Shown here one piece after another: positions 34,988-42,783 of a stretch of 64,000 nucleotides of DNA. A program made the translations under genes and the position numbers. This DNA comes from Roseibium sp. Sym1. GTDB lineage: Bacteria; Pseudomonadota; Alphaproteobacteria; Rhizobiales; Stappiaceae. Position 1 is the stretch's first letter, and each line of letters starts with the position of its first letter. Under the pieces are notes generated by a model. That model had not been told where the DNA came from. It saw nothing but the letters and a program-made list of their open reading frames with translations, and ran no database searches. Location of the stretch: the NCBI RefSeq assembly GCF_027359675.1, contig NZ_CP114787.1, positions 124,001 to 188,000 on the forward strand, written 5' to 3'.

Positions 34988-36124
34988 ATGCAGCCGCTCG
35001 ACGATATTCTGGTGCTCGATTTCAGCACCCTTCTTCCGGGTCCGATGGCGACGCTAATGTTGGCCGAGGCCGGCGCTGAGGTAATCAAGTTCGAGCGCCC
35101 CGGTACAGGCGAGGACGCGCGCCATACGAATCCCAAATTAAATGGTGAAAGCATCGGCTTTGCCGTGCTGAACCATGGGAAGCGGTCGGTAGCAATTGAT
35201 CTGAAGGCAGAGGGCACGGTGGAATCGCTGCGCCCCCTGATCGAGAAGGCCGATGTGCTGGTCGAACAGTTCCGCCCGGGCGTCATGGATCGGCTGGGGC
35301 TGGGGTATGACACCCTTCGCCGGATCAATCCGGGGCTCATCTATTGCTCGATCACCGGCTATGGCCAGACCGGGCCAAAGGCGGCGTCCGCCGGGCACGA
35401 TCTGAACTATGCAGGCGATTCGGGCGTACTGTCGCTCAGCCGGGGTCCCGACGATCATCCGACGATGCCATCTGGTCTGATCGCCGATGTTGGCGGCGGC
35501 ACCTATCCTGCCGTGATGAACATCCTGCTCGCCCTTCGGGCTCGCGACCGGAACGGGCAGGGGATCCATCTGGATATCGCGATGGCCGAGGGCGCCTTTG
35601 CCTTTGCCTATTGGGCCCATGCCGAAGGCGTGATCGCTGGCCAGGACATCGACAGCGGCGGCAGTCGGCTGACGGGCGGGCTTGCGCGCTACCGGCTCTA
35701 TACTGCAGGCGACGGACGGCAGGTCGCGGTTGGCGCGCTGGAAGAGAAATTCTGGCAGGCCTTCTGCGACGTGATCGGCCAGCCGGCCGATCTGCGCGAC
35801 GATTGGGCCGATCCGGAAACCTGCGCCGCAGAAGTGGCGCGGCGTCTGGCAGAGAGGCCTTCGTCCGATTGGGCACCGCTTCTGGAGGAGGCGGATTGTT
35901 GCTGCACGGTCGTGAAAATCCCCGCCGAGGCTGCCGCAGACCCGCATTTCGCGGCGCGCGGCGTGTTCGGCCGGATGCTGGCGATTGCCGGCACCAAGGT
36001 ATCGGCCCTGCCATTGCCGATTGCGCCCGGATTTCGTGGTCCGGCGGACCAAATCGGCCGCGCGCCATCTTTGGGAGAAGACAATGCGCGCCATAGCGTG
36101 GTGGTGGATCGTGAGCCGGAATGA
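34988..36124 (+). CDS. Alpha-methylacyl-CoA racemase-like family III protein
   Basis: Protein of 378 residues in the CaiB/BaiF fold that matches racemases rather than transferases. It has AGHDLNYAGDSGVLS (His137), MPSGLIADVGGGTYPAVM (Asp167) and VAVGALEEKFWQAF (Glu252). These correspond to the His/Asp/Glu catalytic set of alpha-methylacyl-CoA racemase (His126, Asp156, Glu241 in the mycobacterial enzyme). It would interconvert 2R- and 2S-methylacyl-CoAs so that dehydrogenases specific for one isomer can act. This is the best single clue that the pathway handles 2-methyl-branched chains. It starts 12 bp after the hydratase gene. Confidence 0.82.
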   Translation: MQPLDDILVLDFSTLLPGPMATLMLAEAGAEVIKFERPGTGEDARHTNPKLNGESIGFAVLNHGKRSVAIDLKAEGTVESLRPLIEKADVLVEQFRPGVMDRLGLGYDTLRRINPGLIYCSITGYGQTGPKAASAGHDLNYAGDSGVLSLSRGPDDHPTMPSGLIADVGGGTYPAVMNILLALRARDRNGQGIHLDIAMAEGAFAFAYWAHAEGVIAGQDIDSGGSRLTGGLARYRLYTAGDGRQVAVGALEEKFWQAFCDVIGQPADLRDDWADPETCAAEVARRLAERPSSDWAPLLEEADCCCTVVKIPAEAAADPHFAARGVFGRMLAIAGTKVSALPLPIAPGFRGPADQIGRAPSLGEDNARHSVVVDREPE

Positions 36125-36130
36125 ATCCCG

Positions 36131-36173
36131 TTGACGGGTGGGCTATCGGACATTATTCTAACATTTGTTAGAA
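36131..36173 (+). promoter_or_regulatory. Promoter with TetR-type operator, site 8
   Basis: TTGACG (36131-36136), 17-bp spacer, TATTCT (36154-36159). The dyad TTCTAACATTTGTTAGAA at 36156-36173 is the best of the eight copies, with fully symmetric 8-base half-sites. It overlaps the -10 and start point of the operon that begins at 36192. Confidence 0.7.
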
Positions 36174-36191
36174 ATGTAAGGGAGAGCTGCG

Positions 36192-36911
36192 ATGGCGCAG
36201 TCCAAGGAGGGCTTGTCTGCTGAGGCCGGTCAGTATGTGATGCCATCGCGCTTTGTTGAGAGCGACAGCGTGGAAGTGCAGGATTTCGTTTCCTCAGCAT
36301 TGCGTGATCTGCCTGCGGATGCAACCGATCGGGACAAGACGATCCGCCTTTTCGAGGTGGTACGCGATGGCATCCGTTACGACCCATATTGTTTTGCATT
36401 GGACGAGGATTCTTATCGAGCCAGTCGGATCGCGGGCGCCGAGGCGGCGTTCTGCGTCCCCAAGGCCATTCTCCTAGCGGCTTGCCTGCGGGCGGCGGGT
36501 ATACCGGCGGCGCTAGGTTTTGCCGATGTCCGCAACCACCTGAATACTCCCAAGTTGCAAGAGCTGATGGGTACGGATCTTTTCGTTTACCACGGATATG
36601 TGCAGCTCTGGCTGGAAGGAAAGCCCTACAAGGTAACGCCGGCTTTCAACATCGAGCTGTGCGAACGGTTCGGTGTCAAGCCGCTGGTCTTCGACGGCTA
36701 TCACGATGCGCTGTTCCACGAATTTGACGAAAAGAACAACCGGCATATGGAATACGTGAACGACCGTGGTCTCTTTTTTGATGCGCCGATAACGGAGTTC
36801 CTGCGCGTTTTCCGGGAAACCTATCCCCAGTTGGAGGAGTTCAACCGCGTTCGCATTGCCAACGGGTCCAAGGGGTATGATGCCGGATTCTCGGTAGAAG
36901 GCGAGTCATGA
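36192..36911 (+). CDS. Transglutaminase-like domain protein
   Basis: Protein of 239 residues with a transglutaminase/cysteine-protease-like core. The putative nucleophile is Cys88 in AEAAFCVPKAILLAACLRAAGIPA and the His is His134 in VYHGYVQLWLEGKPYKV. The third residue, normally Asp in a VDPT-like stretch, is replaced: the sequence reads VTPAFN. No signal peptide is seen, so it is probably cytosolic. It heads an acyl-CoA operon directly behind operator site 8 and overlaps the MaoC gene by 4 bp, which argues for a role in the pathway. The function is unknown; an amidase or thioesterase-like activity is only a guess. Confidence 0.75.
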   Translation: MAQSKEGLSAEAGQYVMPSRFVESDSVEVQDFVSSALRDLPADATDRDKTIRLFEVVRDGIRYDPYCFALDEDSYRASRIAGAEAAFCVPKAILLAACLRAAGIPAALGFADVRNHLNTPKLQELMGTDLFVYHGYVQLWLEGKPYKVTPAFNIELCERFGVKPLVFDGYHDALFHEFDEKNNRHMEYVNDRGLFFDAPITEFLRVFRETYPQLEEFNRVRIANGSKGYDAGFSVEGES

Positions 36912-37357
36912 AATACTTGGAGGATTTCCATCCAGGCCAGGTGTTTCGCTTTCGGAGTGCACCGATGAGCGCGGAGTCGATGAAGGCCTTTGCCCTGGAA
37001 TGGGACCCGCAGCGGCTGCATGCCGACGAGGATTATGCCACCGCCATGCACGGAAGCCTGATTGCCTCCGGTTTTCAGACTATGCTGGAGGCGTTCAAGC
37101 CCATCATGGTCGAATTGATGTCAGACGTCGCCAATATCGGCGGCATCGGATTTGACAAACTGCGCTGGTCGCGCCCCGTTCGCCCCGATGAACCGCTCGA
37201 TATCGAGATGCGGGTCAACTCGGTCACGCCGTCGCGCCGCAAGCCCGACCAGGGTGTTCTCCACTATACGCTGCGCGCCATGAACCCCGAGGGCGAAATT
37301 GTTTTTACAACCGATACGCCCGTTATGATCAAACGAAGAGACGATGACACAAACTGA
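36908..37357 (+). CDS. MaoC-like acyl dehydratase (single hot-dog)
   Basis: Hot-dog protein of 149 residues. The hydratase motif appears as EWDPQRLHADEDYA with Asp33 and His38, followed by HGSLIASGFQTM. It probably hydrates or dehydrates an acyl-CoA as a dimer. It overlaps the next acyl-CoA dehydrogenase gene by 14 bp. The neighbouring order MaoC, dehydrogenase, dehydrogenase resembles actinobacterial sterol side-chain operons. Confidence 0.83.
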   Translation: MKYLEDFHPGQVFRFRSAPMSAESMKAFALEWDPQRLHADEDYATAMHGSLIASGFQTMLEAFKPIMVELMSDVANIGGIGFDKLRWSRPVRPDEPLDIEMRVNSVTPSRRKPDQGVLHYTLRAMNPEGEIVFTTDTPVMIKRRDDDTN

Positions 37358-38471
37358 AACGAACACCCAGGATCAGGAGGAACTCCGCCTCCTTCGCGAC
37401 AGCGTCCAGACCCTGTTCGACCGGGCGGGGGGCAGCGGGCGTACCAGGAAACTGCGCGATGCCGACACCGGCTTCAGCAAGGAAATGATAGGTGAACTGG
37501 CCGAAGCAGGCGTCTTCGGCGTTGCGGTGCCCGAGGAAAACGGTGGCCTGGGGATGGGTCTGGCTGCGGCCGGGGTGATTGCCGAAGAAGCCGGTCGCGT
37601 ACTCGCCCCCGAGCCGGTCGTGGCGACAATCGGGCTGGTAACAGGGCTGTTGCGTCGCTTGTGCCCGGACCACCGGTTGTTGGAGATGGTCATCGCCGGT
37701 GAAACCGTGCTGGCAACGGCGTGGCAGGAGCGAGGCCCGACCGGTGTGGCGGCAAGCAGAAGCTGTCGATACGCGGATGGCAAGCTGACCGGCGCGAAGG
37801 CTTGGGTTGGCGGGGCGGTCGAGGCCGATGGTTTTCTGGTGGTGGCCGAAGGGGGCGACGGAACGGTTCTTGCCTACGTAGAAGCGGGCGCCGCCGGCTT
37901 GAGCGTGGATGGTCGCCAGCAGGCTGATGGCAGCGCGCTTGGTGAACTTTCTTTCTCGGGCGCGGCGGCGGGATGTCTGGCCGAGGGTCCGGACGTCGAG
38001 GCGGCGCTGGCCGGCGCGGTAAACGACGCAACCGCGCTGGCCGCGGCCGAGCTTGTCGGGCTCAGCGGGCGGGCCTTTGAGATCGTGCTCGATTATGTCA
38101 AGACCCGCGAACAGTTCGACAAGCCGATCGGCGCGTTCCAGGTCATTCAGCACCGTGCGGTCGATTTGCATGTGATGCAGGAAGTCGCAGAGGCAGGAGT
38201 GCGCGAAGCGCTCTCAGTGATGGACGACACAGCTGTCGATCCGCAGATGCACGCGCGCCAAGCCAGCCGCGCCAAGGCACGCGCCGGGGCGGCGGCAAAG
38301 AAGATCACCCGCGAAGCGATCCAGTTGCACGGGGCCGTCGGATATACTGACGAGTTCGATATCGGGCTTTATCTGAATAGGGCGCTGGTGCTTTCTGCAT
38401 GGCTGGGTGACGACGCCTATCACCGACGGCTCTGGCTTGACGCCCGTGAAGCAGAGGAGGCCGCAGGATGA
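37344..38471 (+). CDS. Acyl-CoA dehydrogenase, probable non-identical subunit 1
   Basis: Protein of 375 residues with the dehydrogenase fold (GVFGVAVPEENGGLGMG; YVKTREQFDKPIGAFQVIQHRAVDLHV; IQLHGAVGYTDEFDIGLYLNRAL). The middle beta domain is poor: no GAGSD-type FAD/substrate motif is seen, and the C terminus lacks a GGTNEI-like segment. It overlaps the next dehydrogenase gene by 4 bp. Such adjacent complementary pairs form alpha2beta2 enzymes (ChsE-type) in steroid degraders, so I read this as one subunit of a heteromeric dehydrogenase. Confidence 0.82.
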   Translation: MTQTETNTQDQEELRLLRDSVQTLFDRAGGSGRTRKLRDADTGFSKEMIGELAEAGVFGVAVPEENGGLGMGLAAAGVIAEEAGRVLAPEPVVATIGLVTGLLRRLCPDHRLLEMVIAGETVLATAWQERGPTGVAASRSCRYADGKLTGAKAWVGGAVEADGFLVVAEGGDGTVLAYVEAGAAGLSVDGRQQADGSALGELSFSGAAAGCLAEGPDVEAALAGAVNDATALAAAELVGLSGRAFEIVLDYVKTREQFDKPIGAFQVIQHRAVDLHVMQEVAEAGVREALSVMDDTAVDPQMHARQASRAKARAGAAAKKITREAIQLHGAVGYTDEFDIGLYLNRALVLSAWLGDDAYHRRLWLDAREAEEAAG

Positions 38472-39619
38472 CCGACTGGAACGCGATGAGCGACGAGGAT
38501 TTCCGCCGGGAGGTCCGGCAATTCTTCGAAACCGACTACCCCGAGGAGCTGCGCCACCTGCCGCACCGCCCGACGTTTGCCGAGATTGAGCATTGGCACC
38601 GGAAACTGCACGCCAAAGGCTGGGTTGCACCGGCCTGGCCCGCCGAATTCGGCGGGATGGGGCTGAATGCCGGTAAGCTTCTGATCTTCTACGAGGAACA
38701 ACAGCACTGGGGCGTTGTCCGAGGCCGTGACATGGGCGTGCAGATGGTCGGCCCACTGATCATCAAGTTCGGCACGCAGGATCAGAAGGATTACTGGCTG
38801 CCCCGGATTCTGAGCTGCGAAGACATCTGGTGCCAGGGCTATTCCGAGCCCGGTGCGGGGTCGGATCTGGCCAACCTGCGCACGCGCGCGGAAATCGACG
38901 GGGACGATTTCGTCATCAATGGCCAGAAGATCTGGACGACGATGGCACATGACGCCACGCATATTTTCATGCTGGTACGCACCGATCCTGACACGCCCAG
39001 GAAACAGCAGGGGATCAGCTTTGTTCTGGCGCCGATGGACCAGCCCGGTGTTGAGGTGCGCACAATCCGGACGCTGGCCGGCGAAACAGAGTTTTGCGAG
39101 GTCTTCTTCGACGATGCACGCACGCCGCGCGCAAACCTCGTGGGTGAGTTGAACAAGGGCTGGACGATGGCCAAGGCGCTCTTGAGCTTCGAGCGCATCT
39201 TCATCGGTGCGCCTAACCTTGCGCAGAATGCACTGGGTCAACTGGAAAGTTTTGCCCGCGGACGCGGTGCCTTTGACGATCCGGTGTTCCGTGACCGCTT
39301 CGCTCAGGCGGCACTGGATGTGGAAGATCATGCCGCGCTTTATGCCCGTTTTGCAGATCAGCTCAAACGCGGCGAGACGCTGGGCGCGGATGTGTCCATG
39401 CTGAAGATTTGGGTGACCGAGTGCTTTCAGCGTATCACCGAGCTGATGATCGAGGCGGCCGGCCCCGATGGGGGCACGATCGGCCCGCTTCAGGTTGGCA
39501 ATGTCAGCGTGGACGTTCTGTCGAGCTTTTATAAGGCGAGACCGACGACGATCTACGGTGGCTCGAACGAAATCCAGAGAAACATCCTGTCCAAGGCCGT
39601 CCTCGGGCTGCCTGGTTGA
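38468..39619 (+). CDS. Acyl-CoA dehydrogenase, probable subunit 2
   Basis: FAD enzyme of 383 residues with complete motifs: GWVAPAWPAEFGGMGLN, WCQGYSEPGAGSDLANLRT, INGQKIWTTMAHDATHIFML and the C-terminal TTIYGGSNEIQRNIL. It supplies the motifs missing in its partner at 37344-38471, to which it is translationally coupled. Probable substrate is the acyl-CoA with a shortened branched chain; not determined. Confidence 0.88.
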   Translation: MTDWNAMSDEDFRREVRQFFETDYPEELRHLPHRPTFAEIEHWHRKLHAKGWVAPAWPAEFGGMGLNAGKLLIFYEEQQHWGVVRGRDMGVQMVGPLIIKFGTQDQKDYWLPRILSCEDIWCQGYSEPGAGSDLANLRTRAEIDGDDFVINGQKIWTTMAHDATHIFMLVRTDPDTPRKQQGISFVLAPMDQPGVEVRTIRTLAGETEFCEVFFDDARTPRANLVGELNKGWTMAKALLSFERIFIGAPNLAQNALGQLESFARGRGAFDDPVFRDRFAQAALDVEDHAALYARFADQLKRGETLGADVSMLKIWVTECFQRITELMIEAAGPDGGTIGPLQVGNVSVDVLSSFYKARPTTIYGGSNEIQRNILSKAVLGLPG

Positions 39620-39647
39620 CTCAATACCCTACGGAGGAAATAGAACT

Positions 39648-40457
39648 ATGTCGGATCGTTATGCAAAGTACGACAAACTGAAATTTGACTACCCGGCGGA
39701 TCGCGTACTGCGCATCACCTTCGACCGGCCCGAGTCCTTCAATTCCGTGGATGCGGAAACCCACACCCAGATGACGGACATGTGGATCGACATCGACCGC
39801 GACCCCGACATCAACGCGGTCATCGTGACCGGCGCGGGCAAGGCGTTTTCCGCCGGCGGCGATTTCAGCCTGATCGAAAACATGATTGGCAATTCGCATG
39901 AGATCATGAAGACGTGGAAAGAAGCCAAGGATCTCGTCTACAACATCATCAACTGCAACAAGCCGATCATTTCCGCGATCAATGGCCCTGCGGCCGGTGC
40001 CGGCCTAGTGGTTGCCATCCTGGCGGATATCTCGATCGCCGGAAAACGGGCCAGGATCGTTGATGGTCACCCGCGTCTGGGTGTTGCCGCCGGTGACGTC
40101 GCGGCGATCATCTGGCCGCTGCTGACGTCGATGGCCAAGGCGAAATACTATCTGATGACCTGCAAGCAGGTGTCGGGCGAAGAGGCCGAGCGCATCGGTC
40201 TGGTGTCAATGTGCGTCGAAGATGACGAGCTGCAGCAGATCGCTTTGGACACGGCCATCGAACTGGCCAACGGCTCTCAAAGCGCGATCCGCTGGACCAA
40301 GTATTCGCTGAACAACTGGCTGCGCCAGGCCGGCCCCATCTTTGATGCGTCGACCGCGCTGGAGATGCTTGGCTTCATGAGCGAGGACGTCAAGGAAGGT
40401 GTGCTGTCACACCGCGAGAAGCGCGCGCCAAACTTCCGCAAGGACTGCCCGCTCTAA
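39648..40457 (+). CDS. Enoyl-CoA hydratase
   Basis: Crotonase-family enzyme of 269 residues. Oxyanion-hole segments are AFSAGGDFSLIENM and GPAAGAGLVVAILADISIAG; the segment DGHPRLGVAAGDVAAIIWPLL replaces the usual Glu-containing PExxxG, so the acid residue may be Asp. Start ATG 39648 has a strong GGAGG site; the much longer open frame upstream is overlap with the dehydrogenase. Third hydratase in the catabolic region, in the same operon as the dehydrogenase pair. Confidence 0.85.
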   Translation: MSDRYAKYDKLKFDYPADRVLRITFDRPESFNSVDAETHTQMTDMWIDIDRDPDINAVIVTGAGKAFSAGGDFSLIENMIGNSHEIMKTWKEAKDLVYNIINCNKPIISAINGPAAGAGLVVAILADISIAGKRARIVDGHPRLGVAAGDVAAIIWPLLTSMAKAKYYLMTCKQVSGEEAERIGLVSMCVEDDELQQIALDTAIELANGSQSAIRWTKYSLNNWLRQAGPIFDASTALEMLGFMSEDVKEGVLSHREKRAPNFRKDCPL

Positions 40458-40484
40458 CGCCCGATTGGACGAGGAGGCATGGAA

Positions 40485-41681
40485 ATGTCTGAAGATATCT
40501 ACCAAGATATAGCTCAAGCCTATGCCGCTGCGGCCGAAAAAGCTCCTGGCCTGAAATCGCGATTCACGGCTGCCAGATTCGATCCGGCAGCCGTCACATC
40601 GGTGGCGGACCTCTCGCGTCTTCCAGTGATGAAAAAGGAAGAACTTCTGAAGATCCAGCGCGAGAACCCGCCCTTTGGCGGGTTCCTGGCGTCTGATCTG
40701 AAGGATATCGGGCGGATCTACGTGTCCCCCGGCCCGATTTTCGAACCGGCCCTTTCGGGCGGGGGCGGTCACGGTCTGGACCTGCTGTTCAAGGCGGCAG
40801 GCGTGGGGTCGGGGGATATCATCCTGAACACCTGGATGTATCATCTGGTGCCCGCGGGACTTTTGTTCGACGAAGCCGCACAGGCTGCGGGCGCCACGGT
40901 GATCCCCGGCGGCGTCGGCAATACCGAGCTTCAGGCACAGATCATCGTCGAAACCGGCGTGACTTCGATCTGCGCCTCGACCGCGTTTTTCCTAACGCTG
41001 GCGGAAAAGGTGATAGAAACCTATGGCCGGGACGCATGGAAGGTGAAATCCGCGTTCCTCGGCGGTGAGATGGGCGACTGGATGGCCAAGCGCCGCCGGA
41101 TCGCGGAAGACTATGGCGTGTCGACTTGGGCTGCCTATGCCACTGCGGATTCGGGCCTTGTCGCATATGAGGATGGCGGCGAAGGCTATCTGGTTCATCC
41201 CGACCGCGTGGTGCAGATCTGCGACCCGGTCAGTGGTGAACAGGTCGGTCACGGGGAACCGGGTGAGGTTGTTGTGACCGCGCGCGATGCCACCTGGCCG
41301 ATGATCCGGTTTGGCACCGGCGACAGTGCCTTCGCGCTGGAGAGCAACGCGGATGGCAGCGTCAGCCGCCTGTCGGCGTTGCAGGGCCGGGTCGGCGCGG
41401 CGGTGAAGGTGCGCGAGATCTTCGTCTATCCGCGCGTGGTCGAGGAGGTTGTCATCGCCACGCCGGGTGCCAAGGCGGCTCAAGCCATCGTGACCCGCGA
41501 GAACGACCGCGACACGATCCGCCTGTCCCTAGTGCTGGAAGAGGGCGCGGACGAGCAAGCCGGCCGTGAGGCCGCCAACGAAGCGTTTAAGTTGCATGCC
41601 CGCATTCGCGCCGACGACGTCGCTATTGTTCAGTCGCTGCCGGAAAACGCTCCACTAATCGTCAACCAGAAGGATGGTTGA
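40485..41681 (+). CDS. Phenylacetate-CoA ligase-like (PaaK-type) AMP ligase
   Basis: Adenylate-forming ligase of 398 residues. It shows the PaaK-type opening (RFTAARFDPAAVTSVADLSRLPVMKKEELL), STAFFLTLAEK, SAFLGGEMGDW, WAAYATADSGLVAYE and PMIRFGTGD. The glycine-rich loop is atypical: SGGGGHGLDLLF in place of SSGTTG. It lacks the Lys-containing core and may be a ligase or acyltransfer relative. The start is taken as ATG 40485 because GAGGAGG (40471-40477) then has normal spacing; ATG 40479 is too close. Last gene of the operon from 36192. Confidence 0.78.
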   Translation: MSEDIYQDIAQAYAAAAEKAPGLKSRFTAARFDPAAVTSVADLSRLPVMKKEELLKIQRENPPFGGFLASDLKDIGRIYVSPGPIFEPALSGGGGHGLDLLFKAAGVGSGDIILNTWMYHLVPAGLLFDEAAQAAGATVIPGGVGNTELQAQIIVETGVTSICASTAFFLTLAEKVIETYGRDAWKVKSAFLGGEMGDWMAKRRRIAEDYGVSTWAAYATADSGLVAYEDGGEGYLVHPDRVVQICDPVSGEQVGHGEPGEVVVTARDATWPMIRFGTGDSAFALESNADGSVSRLSALQGRVGAAVKVREIFVYPRVVEEVVIATPGAKAAQAIVTRENDRDTIRLSLVLEEGADEQAGREAANEAFKLHARIRADDVAIVQSLPENAPLIVNQKDG

Positions 41682-41913
41682 TGGCGCAGGCTTCGCCATA
41701 CAGGACTGTATTGTTAAAGCTCAAGGCTGGCTCAGCACCAAGACCTGATCAGGGCTTAAACGTGACGCAGGTTTCCATATGCGGAGAACCACCCGATGTC
41801 GGGGACAGTAGTCGTGACAGGTGACGCGGTGCGAGTTGTAACATCAGAAGAAACATGTCGCGTCCGATGTCCTGCCCTTATTTATCCTGCGAAGCGCGAG
41901 AACTTCATCTGAT

Positions 41914-42783
41914 ATGCGCGGATTCAATGTTGTAGCGATGATCATTCCTGTCGAAATTGAACAATTGCGAAAATGGATTGGCCGGAAACAAACCGATACA
42001 GAAGTGTTGACTCCAGCATTTGTAAGGCGATTCAACGCCACGTTCGATCGGGATGCGCCTACCGAGATCGGCGATCTTGCGCCGATGCTTATACACTATC
42101 GTCTGACCCAGCCAAGTGCACCGTGTGCGAGTCTCGGTCCTGACGGTCATCCCGAACGCGGCGACTTTCTGCCCCCGGTGCCACTCCCGCGAAGGATGTG
42201 GGCTGGCAGTACGTTGACGTTCCATGAGGAGATCAATGTCGGTGATCTCTTGCATCGTCGGTCGACTGTCAAGGACCTGGAGTTAAAGCAGGGCCGGAGC
42301 GGACGGTTGTGTTTTGTCACCGTTGAGCACGAAATATCCTGTAGAAGACATTTGGTTGTGAGTGAGTGCCTGGACATTGTTTATCGCGATGGCGACACAG
42401 CTGCAGGTGTGACGGCCTGTGCGTCCCAAATAGCGCCTGCTGGTTCGTATAGTCGGCGAGTCGTCCCTTCGGCACCAATGTTGTTCCGATATTCGGCGAT
42501 TACATTCAATAGTCATCGTATTCACTATGACAAGCCATATGCCATTGAGACGGAGGGTTATCCAGGTCTCGTCATTCACGGTCCATTGCGGGCCACCCTG
42601 CTTTGCCAAATGGCGGCGGATCTCAAAGGAAGAACGCCCCGGATGTTCCGTTTCCGTAGTCAGTCTCCGATTTTCGATGACACGGATTTCGCGATCAATG
42701 CACAGGAGGATATCAAAGGACTACGATTGTGGACTTCACGTCGCGATGGTCCAATAGCAATGGAGGCGTTCGCTGAATGGTAG
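41914..42783 (+). CDS. MaoC-type mesaconyl-C4/itaconyl-CoA hydratase-like
   Basis: Hot-dog hydratase of 289 residues in the HTD2/mesaconyl-CoA hydratase group. Landmarks are LPRRMWAGSTLTFHEEINVGD, SGRLCFVTVEHEI, and RYSAITFNSHRIHYDKPYA with YPGLVIHGPL. It would hydrate mesaconyl-C4-CoA or itaconyl-CoA to citramalyl-CoA. It overlaps the lyase gene by 7 bp, and the two together would yield acetyl-CoA plus pyruvate. The start is uncertain (41914 or 41938; neither has a strong ribosome site). Base composition is visibly more A+T-rich than the operons upstream, suggesting separate acquisition. Confidence 0.78.
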   Translation: MRGFNVVAMIIPVEIEQLRKWIGRKQTDTEVLTPAFVRRFNATFDRDAPTEIGDLAPMLIHYRLTQPSAPCASLGPDGHPERGDFLPPVPLPRRMWAGSTLTFHEEINVGDLLHRRSTVKDLELKQGRSGRLCFVTVEHEISCRRHLVVSECLDIVYRDGDTAAGVTACASQIAPAGSYSRRVVPSAPMLFRYSAITFNSHRIHYDKPYAIETEGYPGLVIHGPLRATLLCQMAADLKGRTPRMFRFRSQSPIFDDTDFAINAQEDIKGLRLWTSRRDGPIAMEAFAEW

